From the NCBI GenBank assembly GCA_002477755.1, contig DLKD01000011.1, positions 24,003 to 68,778 on the forward strand: a stretch of DNA of 44,776 bases, given 5' to 3'. The number at the start of each line of letters is the position of its first letter. The first letter of the stretch is position 1. The translations under genes were made by a program, and so were the position numbers. This document shows positions 1-8,186 of the stretch, in pieces. The stretch is from Gordonia sp. UBA7599 (lineage in GTDB: Bacteria; Actinomycetota; Actinomycetes; Mycobacteriales; Mycobacteriaceae). The notes beneath the pieces were generated by a model that was not told the DNA's origin, made no database searches, and worked only from the letters and a program-made list of their open reading frames with translations.

Positions 1-70
1 TGGGTCGCCCTCAACCGCCGACTGGGTCGCCCTCAACCGCCGACTGAGCCGCCCTCAACCGCCGACTGGG
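1..70. repeat. 22-bp tandem repeat, left cluster
   Basis: Three consecutive 22-bp units start at 1, 23 and 45, and a partial fourth starts at 67. Each carries CCGACTGGG or a one-base variant, at 18-26, 40-48 and 62-70. The array probably continues left of the window. It has no spacers and no coding potential. The same unit recurs in opposite orientation at 242-350. It lies beyond the 3' end of leuS, next to a gene remnant. Confidence 0.85.
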
Positions 71-78
71 CCGTGCGA

Positions 79-228
79 CTACAGATACGGCGCGGTGATG
101 AACTCCAAGAAATGGCCGCTCGGATCTCGCAGATAGACGCCTCGCCCACCATGTCCGGTGTTCGTCTCGCCCGCCTTCGCCATCTGCGGATCTGCCCAGA
201 GCCGCAGGGCAACGGAGCTTCCATATGG
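79..228 (-). pseudogene. C-terminal remnant of a VOC (glyoxalase/bleomycin-resistance fold) protein
   Basis: The minus-strand frame ending with TAG at 79-81 encodes 49 residues ending GRGVYLRDPSGHFLEFITAPYL. This has the look of the last strand-turn-strand of VOC-superfamily proteins, with RDPxGHxLE and the Glu that usually serves as a metal ligand. Directly upstream in this frame is a stop codon (229-231), then repeat DNA, so the first half of the protein is missing. No start codon fits a normal VOC protein of about 120-150 residues. The fragment lies exactly between two oppositely oriented 22-bp repeat clusters, so I read it as a decayed gene truncated by repeat-associated rearrangement. 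Its original substrate cannot be inferred. Confidence 0.7.
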
Positions 229-241
229 TCATTTGGCGACG

Positions 242-350
242 CCCGACGGCCCAGTCGGAGGTTGGGGACGGCCCAGTCGGCGGTCCGGCCCGACCCACTC
301 GGCAGTTGAGGACGACCCAGTCGGCCGTCCGGCACGGCCCAGTCGGCTAC
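242..350. repeat. 22-bp tandem repeat, right cluster (inverted relative to 1-70)
   Basis: Five CCCAGTCGG cores (one is CCCACTCGG) start at 250, 272, 294, 316 and 338, exactly 22 bp apart. The core is the reverse complement of the core of the left cluster. The array ends about 10 bp before the leuS stop codon. The units are GC-rich and diverged between the cores. The function is unknown. Confidence 0.85.
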
Positions 351-358
351 GGGGCGGC

Positions 359-3229
359 CTACGGGACGACGTTGACCATGCGGCCCGGCACGACGATCAC
401 CTTGCGCGGCTCACCGTCGAGCAGCGCGACGATCTTCTCGTCGGCCAATGCGGCCGCGCGTACCGTCTCCTCGTCGGCGTCGACCGCGACGGTGATCCGG
501 CTGCGCACCTTGCCCTTGACCTGGATCGGGATCTCGATCGAGTCTTGCGCCAACCACTGCTCGTCAGCGACCGGGAACGGCCCGTGCGCCAACGACTCGC
601 CGTGTCCGAGCCGCTCCCACAACTCGTCGGCAATATGGGGCGCGAGCGGGGCCAACATCACCACGAGCGGCTCGACGACCGCCCTCGGCGCACCCGCGGG
701 ATACGCCTTCGTCAGGTGGTTCGTCAGCTCGATCAACTTGGCACCGGCTGTATTGGTGCGCAGGTTCGCGTAGTCGTCTCGCACCCCGGCGATCGCCTTG
801 TGCAGCGCCCGCAAATCGTCCTCGGTTGGCTGCGCGTCGGTCACCCGCACCGCCCCGGACTCCTCGTCGACGACGAGCCGCCATGCGCGCTGCAGGAATC
901 GCTGAGCACCGACGACGTCCTTGGTCGCCCACGGCCGCGACTGGTCCAGCGGGCCCATCGACATCTCGTAGACGCGCAGCGTGTCGGCACCGTAGTCGCG
1001 GCAGATGTCATCGGGCGCAACGGAATTCTTGAGCGACTTACCCATCTTTCCGTACTCCTGGAAAACCTCGTCATCGCCGAGGTAGAACTTCCCGTCGCGC
1101 TCGGACACGTCGTCGGCGGGCACGTAGACGCCGCGCGCATCGGTATAGGCGTACGCCTGGATCATGCCCTGGTTGAACAGTCGCCGATACGGTTCCTTGC
1201 TCGTCACGAAGCCGAGGTCGAACAGCACCTTGTGCCAGAACCTCGAGTACAGCAGGTGCAGCACCGCGTGCTCCATCCCACCGATGTAGAGATCCAGCCC
1301 GCCGGGGTCATCCGGCCCGTGCACTGACGGGCGCGGACCCATCCAGTACTCCTCATTCTCCTTGGCGCACAAGAATTCTGAGTTCGTCGGATCGATGTAG
1401 CGCAATTGGTACCACGACGATCCGGCCCACTGCGGCATCACGTTCACGTCGCGGGTGTAGGTCTGCACCCCATCGCCCAGGTCCAGCTCGACCCTCGCCC
1501 ACTCGGTGGCCTTCGCAAGCGGGGGAGAAGGCTCCGAATCAGCATCGTCGGGATCGAACGCTACGGGTGCGTAGTCCTCCACCTCCGGCAGTTCGACGGG
1601 GAGCATCGACTCGGGCAGCGGATGGGCGTTCCCATCGGCGTCGTACACGATGGGGAACGGCTCGCCCCAGTAGCGCTGACGGGCGAACAACCAGTCACGC
1701 AGCTTGTACTGGACCGTCCCGATGCCGGAGCCGTCGGCCTCGAGTTTGGCGACGATCTGCGCCTTGGCCTCGTCGACGGGCAGGCCGTCGAGGAAGCCGG
1801 AGTTCACCAGGGGGCCGTCGCCGGTCCACGCCGATTCGGCGATGCCCTGCTCCGAGCCGATGACCTCGCGGATCGGCAGGCCGAAGGCCGTCGCGAATTC
1901 GTAGTCACGGGCATCGTGGCCCGGCACCGCCATGATGGCACCGGTGCCGTAGCCGATCAGCACATAGTCGGCGATGAAGACCGGGATCTGCTCGCCATTC
2001 ACCGGATTGGTCGCGTAGGCACCGGTGAAAACACCGGTCTTCTCCTTGTTCTCCTGGCGCTCCAGGTCCGACTTCGCCGCGATCGAGGCACGGTAGGCGG
2101 CGACCGCCTCGCCCGGGGTCGAAGCGCCACCGGTCCATCGCTCATCGACCCCGGAAGGCCACGAGTCGGCGATGATCTCGTCGACGAGCTCGTGCTCGGG
2201 AGCCAGGACCATGTAAGTCGCGCCGAACAGGGTGTCGGGCCGGGTGGTGAAAACCTTGACGGGGCGGTCACCGGGCAGCGCGAAATCGACGTGCGCACCG
2301 CGCGAGCGCCCGATCCAGTTGCGCTGCATCGTCTTGACCTTCTCCGGCCAATCGAGCAGATCGAGGTCGTCGAGCAGGCGGTCGGAGTAGGCGGTGATCC
2401 GCATCATCCACTGGCGCAGGTTCTTGCGGAAGACGGGGAAGTTGCCGCGCTCGCTGCGCCCGTCGGCGGTGACTTCTTCGTTCGCCAGCACGGTGCCCAA
2501 CCCCGGGCACCAGTTGACCAGTGAGTTGCTGAGATAGACGAGCCGATGATCGTCGACGACCGCGCGCTTCTCGGCGGCGGCGAGTTCCGACCACGACCGT
2601 CCGTCGTCGAGAGTCCTTGTCCCCGAATCGAATTCGGCGATCAGCTCGGCGATCGGCCGTGCCTTGCCACGACCCGACCCGGTGGCGCCGTCGGCGTCCG
2701 GGTCAAACCAGGCGTTGTAGATCTGCAGGAAGATCCACTGCGTCCAGCGGTAGAACTCGACGTCGGTGGTGGCGACACGACGACGCTCGTCGTGGCCCAG
2801 GCCCAGCCGGCGGATCTGTCCGAGGTACCGCTCGATGTTGGCGTCGGTGGTGGTGCGCGGGTGCGTTCCGGTCTGCACGGCGTATTGCTCGGCCGGCAGG
2901 CCAAACGAGTCGAAGCCCATGGTGTGCAGAACGTTTCGTCCGTCCATGCGGCAGAACCGCGCGAAGACGTCGGTCGCGATGAAACCCAGCGGATGTCCGA
3001 CGTGCAGGCCCGCGCCAGACGGGTACGGGAACATGTCCTGGATGAACATCTTGTCGTCGGGGGAGTAGACACTCAGGTCACCGGCAAGCGGCCCGACGGG
3101 GTTCGGTGCCTCGTAGACGCCGGTCTCGCTCCACAGCTGCTGCCAGCGCGATTCGATCTCGCCCGCGAGCTGCGCGGTGTAGCGGTGCGCAGTGTCGGAG
3201 GCGGCGGCGTCAGGGTTCGATCCAGTCAC
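359..3229 (-). CDS. leuS: Leucyl-tRNA synthetase
   Basis: Class I aminoacyl-tRNA synthetase that charges tRNA-Leu with leucine in the cytoplasm. The 956-residue product has the HIGH-type motif HVGH at residues 76-79 within the [16 protein letters not shown] block, a CP1 editing domain beginning around [20 protein letters not shown], and the KMSKS-type loop KMGKS at 728-732. The C-terminal region is an anticodon-binding domain followed by the short LeuRS tail (PGRMVNVVP). The length is normal for actinobacterial LeuRS. The start is GTG at 3229, exactly six bases after a TACGCT -10-like hexamer, so the mRNA is probably leaderless. It is divergent from the sdpI-like gene with 47 bp between the starts. 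In M. tuberculosis leuS (Rv0041) lies to the right of oriC; here it lies to the left. Confidence 0.98.
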   Translation of the reverse strand: MTGSNPDAAASDTAHRYTAQLAGEIESRWQQLWSETGVYEAPNPVGPLAGDLSVYSPDDKMFIQDMFPYPSGAGLHVGHPLGFIATDVFARFCRMDGRNVLHTMGFDSFGLPAEQYAVQTGTHPRTTTDANIERYLGQIRRLGLGHDERRRVATTDVEFYRWTQWIFLQIYNAWFDPDADGATGSGRGKARPIAELIAEFDSGTRTLDDGRSWSELAAAEKRAVVDDHRLVYLSNSLVNWCPGLGTVLANEEVTADGRSERGNFPVFRKNLRQWMMRITAYSDRLLDDLDLLDWPEKVKTMQRNWIGRSRGAHVDFALPGDRPVKVFTTRPDTLFGATYMVLAPEHELVDEIIADSWPSGVDERWTGGASTPGEAVAAYRASIAAKSDLERQENKEKTGVFTGAYATNPVNGEQIPVFIADYVLIGYGTGAIMAVPGHDARDYEFATAFGLPIREVIGSEQGIAESAWTGDGPLVNSGFLDGLPVDEAKAQIVAKLEADGSGIGTVQYKLRDWLFARQRYWGEPFPIVYDADGNAHPLPESMLPVELPEVEDYAPVAFDPDDADSEPSPPLAKATEWARVELDLGDGVQTYTRDVNVMPQWAGSSWYQLRYIDPTNSEFLCAKENEEYWMGPRPSVHGPDDPGGLDLYIGGMEHAVLHLLYSRFWHKVLFDLGFVTSKEPYRRLFNQGMIQAYAYTDARGVYVPADDVSERDGKFYLGDDEVFQEYGKMGKSLKNSVAPDDICRDYGADTLRVYEMSMGPLDQSRPWATKDVVGAQRFLQRAWRLVVDEESGAVRVTDAQPTEDDLRALHKAIAGVRDDYANLRTNTAGAKLIELTNHLTKAYPAGAPRAVVEPLVVMLAPLAPHIADELWERLGHGESLAHGPFPVADEQWLAQDSIEIPIQVKGKVRSRITVAVDADEETVRAAALADEKIVALLDGEPRKVIVVPGRMVNVVP

Positions 3230-3235
3230 CCGACC

Positions 3236-3241
3236 AGCGTA
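3236..3241 (-). promoter_or_regulatory. -10 element of leuS (leaderless)
   Basis: TACGCT on the minus strand ends six bases before the GTG at 3229, so transcription should begin at or next to the start codon. No Shine-Dalgarno sequence is present. Confidence 0.55.
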
Positions 3242-3263
3242 AATGGTGGCCTACGACGCGACG

Positions 3264-3269
3264 TAGAGT
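3264..3269 (+). promoter_or_regulatory. -10 element of the sdpI-like gene (leaderless)
   Basis: TAGAGT lies seven bases before the GTG at 3277, and no Shine-Dalgarno sequence precedes that start. It shares the 47-bp divergent region with the leuS -10. Confidence 0.45.
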
Positions 3270-3276
3270 GGTAGCC

Positions 3277-3816
3277 GTGGCCAACGTCATCGCATACCTC
3301 GTCGCGGCAATCGCCGCGCTCAGCGGTCTCGCGTGGATCTTGCTCGGCATCGCCGGGTGGGCGGGGCTCCTACGCCGAAACCGCTACTTCGGCATCCGCA
3401 GCACGGAGACCATGCGCAGCGAGAAGGCCTTCGCCGCCGCCAACCGCGTCGTCGCTCCGGGCCTCCTCGCGACCGGCGTACTTGCCCTCGTGGCCGCCGG
3501 GTTGGCCGTGTCGCAGCGTGGGATCGCCGGCATCGCCCTGGGCCTGATCGGCCTCATCGTCGCTCTCGGGCTTGTTGGACTTCTCTCCGGCACCGCCATC
3601 CGCGCCGTCGCCGCACTACCGCCCGACGCCGAGCCGTCCGGTTGCGGTTCGGAGTGCGGATGCGGCGGACATGACGCGGAGGCCGACTCTGCCGACGGTG
3701 AGCACGCGCACGGTGACGAGGACATCTGCGGGACCGGGACCTCGTGCGGCGGGTGCGAGATGCGCGATGCCTGCTTCGACGACGAGACCACCACCGACGA
3801 CCACACGCGGGCCTAG
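3277..3816 (+). CDS. SdpI-like integral membrane protein with cysteine-rich C-terminal tail
   Basis: Protein of 179 residues with three predicted membrane helices in the first ~110 residues: VANVIAYLVAAIAALSGLAW, then two helices after residue ~55 rich in Ala, Gly, Leu and Val. Between helices 1 and 2 is RNRYFGIRSTETMRSEKAFAAANR, the pattern of the SdpI/YhfL family, whose Bacillus founder gives immunity to the SdpC toxin. The last ~65 residues are hydrophilic and acidic, with seven Cys in two groups (CGSECGC and CGTGTSCGGCEMRDAC) plus several His. This looks like a metal-binding or redox tail and is not part of canonical SdpI. The start is GTG 3277, chosen from the -10 position; an in-frame GTG at 3268 is possible. 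It overlaps the next gene by one base, so the two are probably coupled. No SdpC-like toxin gene is visible. Confidence 0.75.
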   Translation: MANVIAYLVAAIAALSGLAWILLGIAGWAGLLRRNRYFGIRSTETMRSEKAFAAANRVVAPGLLATGVLALVAAGLAVSQRGIAGIALGLIGLIVALGLVGLLSGTAIRAVAALPPDAEPSGCGSECGCGGHDAEADSADGEHAHGDEDICGTGTSCGGCEMRDACFDDETTTDDHTRA

Positions 3817-4814
3817 TGGCACTCTCCCCGCGAGCCCTGCTCGCGAAGTCGCCGATCGACGGTTTCGTCATCTCGATCATGTTGACCGTCGTCGTGGCGG
3901 CGCTGTTCCCGGCGAAAGGCGTGTTCGCCGATGTCATGGACTGGGTGGTCATCGCCGCGATCGCCCTGCTGTTCTTCCTCTACGGCGCCCGGCTGCACCC
4001 GCGCGAGGCCCTCGACGGCCTCACCCACTGGCGGCTGCACCTGCTGATCCTGGCGTTCACCTTCGTGGTCTTCCCGATCATCGGCGTCGCGATGCGCCCT
4101 CTCGTCGAACCCCTCGTCGGCGAACACCTCTACTTGGGCCTGCTCTTCACCTGCCTGGTGCCCTCGACGGTCCAGTCGTCGATCGCGTTCACCTCGATCG
4201 CGCGCGGAAACGTGGCCGCGGCGATCGTCGCGGCATCGGTATCGAGCCTCATCGGCGTCATCGTCACACCGTTGCTCGCGGTCTGGCTGATGAACACCTC
4301 GTCGGGCATGCACATCGACGGCTCCTCGGTCCTGCGGATCATGGCGCAGATCCTGCTGCCGTTCCTCGTCGGGCAACTCGCACGGCCGTGGATCGCCGAC
4401 TGGGTCGCCAGGCACGCGAAGCCGACGAAGCTCGTGGACCGCGGTTCCATCGTGCTCGTCGTCTACGTGGCCTTCTCCGAAGGCATGCGCAACCACATCT
4501 GGTCCCAGGTCAGCGCCGGGGAGGTCATTGCGGTCGCCGCGCTCGCCACCGCCCTGGTCGTCGTCATGCTCATCGTCACCGGTGCCCTACCGCCCCGCCT
4601 CGGGTTCGACCGCGCAGACACCATCGCGATCCAATTCTGCGGATCGAAGAAGAGCCTGGCCGCCGGACTTCCCATGGCGACGGTGCTGTTCACCGGCTCG
4701 ACGGTGGGCCTGATCGTCCTACCGCTGATGATCTTCCATCAGATCCAGCTGATCCTCTGCAGCATGCTGGCCTCGCGGTACGCGAAGCGGCCGGACCCTG
4801 AAGTAAGCGAATAG
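3816..4814 (+). CDS. Bile acid:sodium symporter family transporter (SBF-like, YfeH type)
   Basis: Integral membrane protein of 332 residues with about ten hydrophobic segments. Family marks include FLYGARLHPREAL near residue 50, LVPSTVQSSIAFTSIARGN near residue 112 and the GSKKSLAAGLPMA segment near residue 272, matching the SBF-like group of the BASS superfamily (E. coli YfeH, plant BASS7). The substrate is unknown; relatives carry organic anions with sodium. The start GTG 3816 shares its G with the TAG stop of the sdpI-like gene, so translation is probably coupled. The stop lies inside the left arm of a long terminator hairpin. The gene is convergent with the DUF4333 lipoprotein gene. Confidence 0.85.
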   Translation: MALSPRALLAKSPIDGFVISIMLTVVVAALFPAKGVFADVMDWVVIAAIALLFFLYGARLHPREALDGLTHWRLHLLILAFTFVVFPIIGVAMRPLVEPLVGEHLYLGLLFTCLVPSTVQSSIAFTSIARGNVAAAIVAASVSSLIGVIVTPLLAVWLMNTSSGMHIDGSSVLRIMAQILLPFLVGQLARPWIADWVARHAKPTKLVDRGSIVLVVYVAFSEGMRNHIWSQVSAGEVIAVAALATALVVVMLIVTGALPPRLGFDRADTIAIQFCGSKKSLAAGLPMATVLFTGSTVGLIVLPLMIFHQIQLILCSMLASRYAKRPDPEVSE

Positions 4815-4856
4815 TTCGGCCTCCGAGGGAATCGCTCCCTCGGAGGCCGAACTATT
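4810..4856. terminator. Perfect 21-bp stem hairpin between convergent genes
   Basis: The arms at 4810-4830 and 4836-4856 are exact reverse complements with a 5-base loop (ATCGC). The left arm contains the stop codon of the transporter gene (4812-4814). There is no long U tract, but the stem is strong and sits between two converging genes, so it probably acts in both directions. Confidence 0.85.
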
Positions 4857-4871
4857 GACAGGCTTGCGTGC

Positions 4872-5207
4872 CTACTTCACCCAATCGGGCTTGGCGACAG
4901 TCCCGGGGATCGCGTTCGCGTTGAACTTGCCCTTGTCGTCGGTGGCCGTCGTAGTTACCAGTTGCCACTGGCCGTCACCCTCGATGACGCACTCCTGGGT
5001 GGCCCCGGCTTCGGCCTTCAGTCCGCCTTTGCAATGCGCGGTGATCGGCACATTGAACTTCGGCTGAAGGACGTTCTTGGTCTCTTTCTCCAACTCGGCC
5101 TGGCTGATCGTGTTCCCGCCAACCGAGGCCGAGACATTACATCCGGTCAAGGCCGCCACCACGAGGGCAGCAGCCCCAATCCCACTGGCAATCCGAGTAC
5201 GCATCAT
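4872..5207 (-). CDS. DUF4333 domain lipoprotein
   Basis: Small exported protein of 111 residues. It has a basic N-terminus, a hydrophobic stretch and a lipobox LTGC (lipidated Cys at residue 23), so the mature protein should be anchored to the outer face of the membrane. The mature part has two Cys (AHCKGG and QECVIEG), as expected for the disulfide of DUF4333 domains, which are common in actinobacterial lipoproteins and Ser/Thr-kinase-linked proteins. An AAGGAG Shine-Dalgarno sequence precedes two adjacent ATG codons. The first (5207) is annotated, but the second (5204) has better spacing. The molecular function is unknown. Confidence 0.85.
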   Translation of the reverse strand: MMRTRIASGIGAAALVVAALTGCNVSASVGGNTISQAELEKETKNVLQPKFNVPITAHCKGGLKAEAGATQECVIEGDGQWQLVTTTATDDKGKFNANAIPGTVAKPDWVK

Positions 5208-5226
5208 CAGTCTCCTTTTCGGACAA

Positions 5227-5264
5227 ATCCTACGCTAACACCCATTCCCGCCGATCACCGGCGG
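5227..5264 (-). promoter_or_regulatory. Hairpin after the S15 hydrolase gene and -10 of the DUF4333 gene
   Basis: Positions 5248-5264 form a 6-bp GC stem with a 5-base loop (CCGCCG ATCAC CGGCGG), 14 bases past the hydrolase stop, a candidate weak terminator. Downstream on the minus strand, TAGGAT (5232-5227) is a -10 candidate that would give a short leader containing the AAGGAG site. No convincing -35 is seen. Confidence 0.4.
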
Positions 5265-5278
5265 AACCGCGATGCTCC

Positions 5279-7306
5279 CTACTCGAACTCCTTCGACACC
5301 GGCACGTTGAGGAAGCTCGGCCGATTCGGATCGAGCTGGATGTGCTGCGGGCGCAGCATCGACTCGTTCAGCAGCGGACGCAACGGAAGACCCTTCGGGA
5401 AATTCATCGCGAAGACGTCGATCCGCAACCGGTGACCCGGCTTGAGCATCGCCTCGGTCGGAAGCAGACCCAAGTCGATCTCCACCGGGACGCCGGGCTT
5501 CACCCGCTTCCGCGCGGCCAGCGACAGCGTGTAGAACGGGTCGATCACGTCGCCGTTGGCGGCAAAGGTGGACGAGCCCTGGTCGATCGACCGCAACGAG
5601 GCGACGACCTGTCCCGAAGCGATCACCGTCGACTCACCGTTGGGGGCCACGTCGGTCATCATCGCCGTCCAGTAGCCGTCGGGCGCATCCATGACCGCGT
5701 TGATCCGGAGATTGGAGAAGCCGGAGATGCTGCGCGCCGTCCGCACCGGTGGCGTGGTGAAGGTCAACGCATCGTGCTCGGCGATCCGGTTGTCCTTACC
5801 GCAGAAGCGGAAGATGGCGCTCATACCGAACGTCTGCTGCCCGGAGTCGCGCGAGCAGACGGTGGCCAGCCCGGGAGCGACGGTCAGACGGCCGCGGGAG
5901 TTCGTCGGGGCCACGGTCAGCCGGCCGTCGCGCGCCGCGTACGGAGCAGTCCCACTGGGACGGTCCGACAGATACAGGCGCTGACGCGTCATGCCCGGCC
6001 GAGGGAAGCTCGGCGCGGTGATCCACTTGTTGCCCATCTGGTAGAGCGTCGCGGGGCCGTACTTGTCGATCCCGTTGTCGATCCCCTTGAGCCACTTGTC
6101 GAACCAGGCTCGCTGCAGGACGTTGATCCGCGGGGGAGTGCCCGGGCGGCCGTGGTCGTGGCCCGGCGTGATGTGGTAGCCCTCGCCCATGATCAGCTGC
6201 TTCTTACCCATGGGCAGCGGGATCTTGTTGAACATCCGCACTTCACTGTTGGTGAACAGGTCGAACCACATGCCGTTGATCATCGTCGGCACCTTGATGT
6301 TGTCGGCGTGATCCATCCAGTCCAGCCGCTCCCGCGAACCGGGCACGACGAGGCGCTTCATGTCCGGCGGGATCGAATTGATATCCGGGGTGAACAGCGC
6401 CGCCATCAACTGTGGGAAGAAGACCAACGGATTGGCCAAGCGGTCCGCCAGCCACTTCCAGTCGAAGGTGCCGGTGAACATCGAGGCGACGTCGGGAACC
6501 ATCTTGGTCGCGTTCACCATCGCCAACCACAGCGGCAGGAAGCCGACGCCGAGCGCGCCGCCGGGCGCGACGATGTCGCGGGTCAGGTCGCCGCCGGGAA
6601 CGAGCGGGAAGATCGCCTTCAGCGGCGCCGGGTTCTTGTTCGCCGCGTAGATCTGGTTGATCGCCGAGTACGACATGCCGGTCATGCCGACCTTGCCGTT
6701 GGAGAACCGCTGCTTGGACGCCCAGTCGATGACCTCGATCGTGTCCTGCTGCTCACGGCGCTGGAACACGTCCCACTTGCCCTGCGAGAAGCCGGTGCCT
6801 CGGACGTCGACGACGACGAAGCTGTAGCCGGCCTGCACGAGCGACTTGTCGACGGTGAACGTGCGGAACGCCCCGCCGTTCTGGCCGTTGAGGATGTCTC
6901 CGAAGCCTTCGATCGGCGTTCCGGTCAGATTGATCATGTTGATGATCTGCTCGGTGATCGGAGCGAGGATCGGGTGCTGCAAGGTCTCGGCGGCGATCGT
7001 CGAGACCAGCTTGGTGTAGGGCGTGAGGTTCACGATCGTCGGTGTCTTCGTCGCCACCGGGCGACCGGCCGCGTCAGCGGGCCGGTAGACGTTGGACTTG
7101 AGGATCGTGCCGTCACTCATCCGGATCGGGACATCCCAATCGATGTGCACACCGGGGTAGTGCTGCGGCCCGAGCGCGGTGCGCGTCCACGCCTTACCCG
7201 CAGCGCCACCGCTGGGTCCGACGGGAATCGCGGCGCCCGCCGTCGCGACCGGGGCCAGCACGGCGCCGATGGCGCAGGCGGCAACTACCAACAATCGTTT
7301 CCTCAT
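5279..7306 (-). CDS. Exported X-Pro dipeptidyl-peptidase (S15)/CocE-NonD family hydrolase
   Basis: Secreted alpha/beta hydrolase of 675 residues. The N-terminus MRKRLLVVAACAIGAVLAPVATAGAA is a signal peptide. The fold marks are DVRGTGFSQG (oxyanion region) and the nucleophile elbow GMTGMSYSA with Ser212, followed by VPTMINGMWFDLF and GEGYHITPGHDHG, which probably hold the acid and the His. The C-terminal jelly-roll domain of this family is seen in LGLLPTEAMLKPGHRLRIDVFAMNF. Members cleave X-Pro dipeptides or ester bonds; the substrate cannot be told here. The start is ATG 7306, with AGGAG eight bases upstream; an upstream in-frame ATG (7333) would put an unlikely extension before the signal peptide. 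The leader is long and holds a palindrome. Confidence 0.9.
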   Translation of the reverse strand: MRKRLLVVAACAIGAVLAPVATAGAAIPVGPSGGAAGKAWTRTALGPQHYPGVHIDWDVPIRMSDGTILKSNVYRPADAAGRPVATKTPTIVNLTPYTKLVSTIAAETLQHPILAPITEQIINMINLTGTPIEGFGDILNGQNGGAFRTFTVDKSLVQAGYSFVVVDVRGTGFSQGKWDVFQRREQQDTIEVIDWASKQRFSNGKVGMTGMSYSAINQIYAANKNPAPLKAIFPLVPGGDLTRDIVAPGGALGVGFLPLWLAMVNATKMVPDVASMFTGTFDWKWLADRLANPLVFFPQLMAALFTPDINSIPPDMKRLVVPGSRERLDWMDHADNIKVPTMINGMWFDLFTNSEVRMFNKIPLPMGKKQLIMGEGYHITPGHDHGRPGTPPRINVLQRAWFDKWLKGIDNGIDKYGPATLYQMGNKWITAPSFPRPGMTRQRLYLSDRPSGTAPYAARDGRLTVAPTNSRGRLTVAPGLATVCSRDSGQQTFGMSAIFRFCGKDNRIAEHDALTFTTPPVRTARSISGFSNLRINAVMDAPDGYWTAMMTDVAPNGESTVIASGQVVASLRSIDQGSSTFAANGDVIDPFYTLSLAARKRVKPGVPVEIDLGLLPTEAMLKPGHRLRIDVFAMNFPKGLPLRPLLNESMLRPQHIQLDPNRPSFLNVPVSKEFE

Positions 7307-7342
7307 TGAGAGGCTCCTGTTCCCCAAGATCACTGCTGATTC

Positions 7343-7359
7343 GACGACCGCGGGTCGTC
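7343..7359. promoter_or_regulatory. 17-bp palindrome in the leader of the S15 hydrolase gene
   Basis: GACGACC-GCG-GGTCGTC, with 7-bp arms and a 3-base centre, lies about 37 bases before the hydrolase start. Exactly the same 17 bases occur before gyrA at 44397-44413. It may be an RNA hairpin or a protein site. Confidence 0.5.
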
Positions 7360-7394
7360 AACCACCCCGACCGCGAGTACGTCACGTGCCTTAA

Positions 7395-7432
7395 TGTGAG
7401 GGAGGTTACTCACAGGCAACGTTAAGAATCAA
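7395..7432 (-). promoter_or_regulatory. Promoter of the S15 hydrolase gene with overlapping operator-like palindrome
   Basis: On the minus strand, TTGATT (7432-7427) and TAACCT (7408-7403) are 18 bp apart and form a plausible -35/-10 pair, giving a leader of roughly 90 bases. The -10 is embedded in TGTGAG-N8-CTCACA (7395-7414), a symmetric site where a repressor would block the promoter. The half-sites resemble TGTGA/TCACA of Crp-family sites, but the spacing is 10 rather than 6. The remaining DNA to 7508 shows nothing clear. Confidence 0.45.
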
Positions 7433-7508
7433 ACCACAGTCTCGAATCGATCACACACGGGTCACGAAGCTCGGGACCATCGCCCTAGTCGAGTTCCGGG
7501 CATCACGC

Positions 7509-8138
7509 CTAATTCGCCGTCACATCCATCGGATAGGTAGCCAGCAACGGTAGCGGCCACGGCTGTCGCCGCAGCACCGACGCCCAGAGGTCCACCCCGG
7601 CCGGTGCCAGCACATCGTCGGCCATCGCCGAGGCGACCAACCAGCTGTCTTCCCCCAACTCGTCGTCGAGCTGTCCCGGCCCCCAGCCGGCATAACCGGC
7701 CATGATGCGCACCCCGACCAACAGCGGCGCCACCTCGTCGGGGTCGGTATCGAGGTCGACCAGGACGACGCGGCCGCTCACCGTCATCACCCCCTCAACG
7801 CCGTGGATGTCGACGCCGCGCTCCGCCACGCCCAGGCACAGCGCCCCGTCGCGCTTGACCGGCCCGCCGACGAACAGCGCCTTGGGGTTGGCGGCGAGAT
7901 CGGACCAGCGGGGGAGCAGGTTGTGGACCGCCGAGTGCGACGGCTGGTTGATGACAACGCCGATGCTGCCGCCTTCGTCGTGCTCGATGACGTAGACGAC
8001 GGTGCGCGCGAAGGAGGATTCGGTCAGCGACGGGGAGGCGATCAGCAGCGTCCCGGCCCGGATGGGCACCGCGCCGAACCGGCCATCGGCCCCGCCCCCG
8101 GTGCCGGCCATCGGATCGTCGGAATCGTCGCCGCCCAC
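7509..8138 (-). CDS. YqgE/AlgH family protein (DUF179)
   Basis: Conserved cytoplasmic protein of 209 residues of unknown biochemical role; it resembles Rv0038 of M. tuberculosis (about 202 residues). Family marks are RAGTLLIASPSL, VVYVIEHDEGGSIGVVINQPS, LFVGGPVKRDGALCLG and RIMAGYAGWGPGQLDDEL. The start is GTG 8138, chosen because CATGAT lies six bases upstream, the leaderless spacing seen repeatedly here. ATG 8111 would give 200 residues and also fits the family. It is divergent from the MFS gene; the same pair of families is adjacent in M. tuberculosis (Rv0038/Rv0037c). Confidence 0.9.
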   Translation of the reverse strand: MGGDDSDDPMAGTGGGADGRFGAVPIRAGTLLIASPSLTESSFARTVVYVIEHDEGGSIGVVINQPSHSAVHNLLPRWSDLAANPKALFVGGPVKRDGALCLGVAERGVDIHGVEGVMTVSGRVVLVDLDTDPDEVAPLLVGVRIMAGYAGWGPGQLDDELGEDSWLVASAMADDVLAPAGVDLWASVLRRQPWPLPLLATYPMDVTAN

Positions 8139-8144
8139 GCCCTC

Positions 8145-8180
8145 ATCATGGCACGGCTCGCGCATGCTCGTCGGTACTCT
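8145..8180. promoter_or_regulatory. Divergent leaderless promoters of yqgE and the MFS gene
   Basis: CATGAT on the minus strand (8150-8145) ends six bases before GTG 8138. TACTCT on the plus strand (8175-8180) ends six bases before GTG 8187. Neither start has a Shine-Dalgarno sequence. Confidence 0.5.
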
Positions 8181-8186
8181 TGAACG

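Noticed and set aside
1-350. CRISPR array
   Set aside because: The repeats are tandem with a 22-bp period and no unique spacers, occur in two opposite orientations, and have no cas genes nearby.
158-1327. 389-codon plus-strand frame opposite leuS
   Set aside because: It is antisense to leuS, rich in Arg, Asp and His, with no family resemblance; it is a GC-rich shadow frame.
3572-4801. 409-codon plus-strand frame across the sdpI-like and transporter genes
   Set aside because: It is out of frame with two recognisable membrane proteins and has Arg/Pro/His-rich nonsense composition.
5342-7309. 655-codon plus-strand frame opposite the S15 hydrolase gene
   Set aside because: It mirrors the coding gene, lacks a start context, and its composition is typical of an antisense shadow.
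7395-7414. GlxR/Crp site upstream of the S15 hydrolase gene
   Set aside because: The half-sites fit TGTGA/TCACA, but the spacing is 10 instead of 6, so it is kept only as a generic operator candidate.
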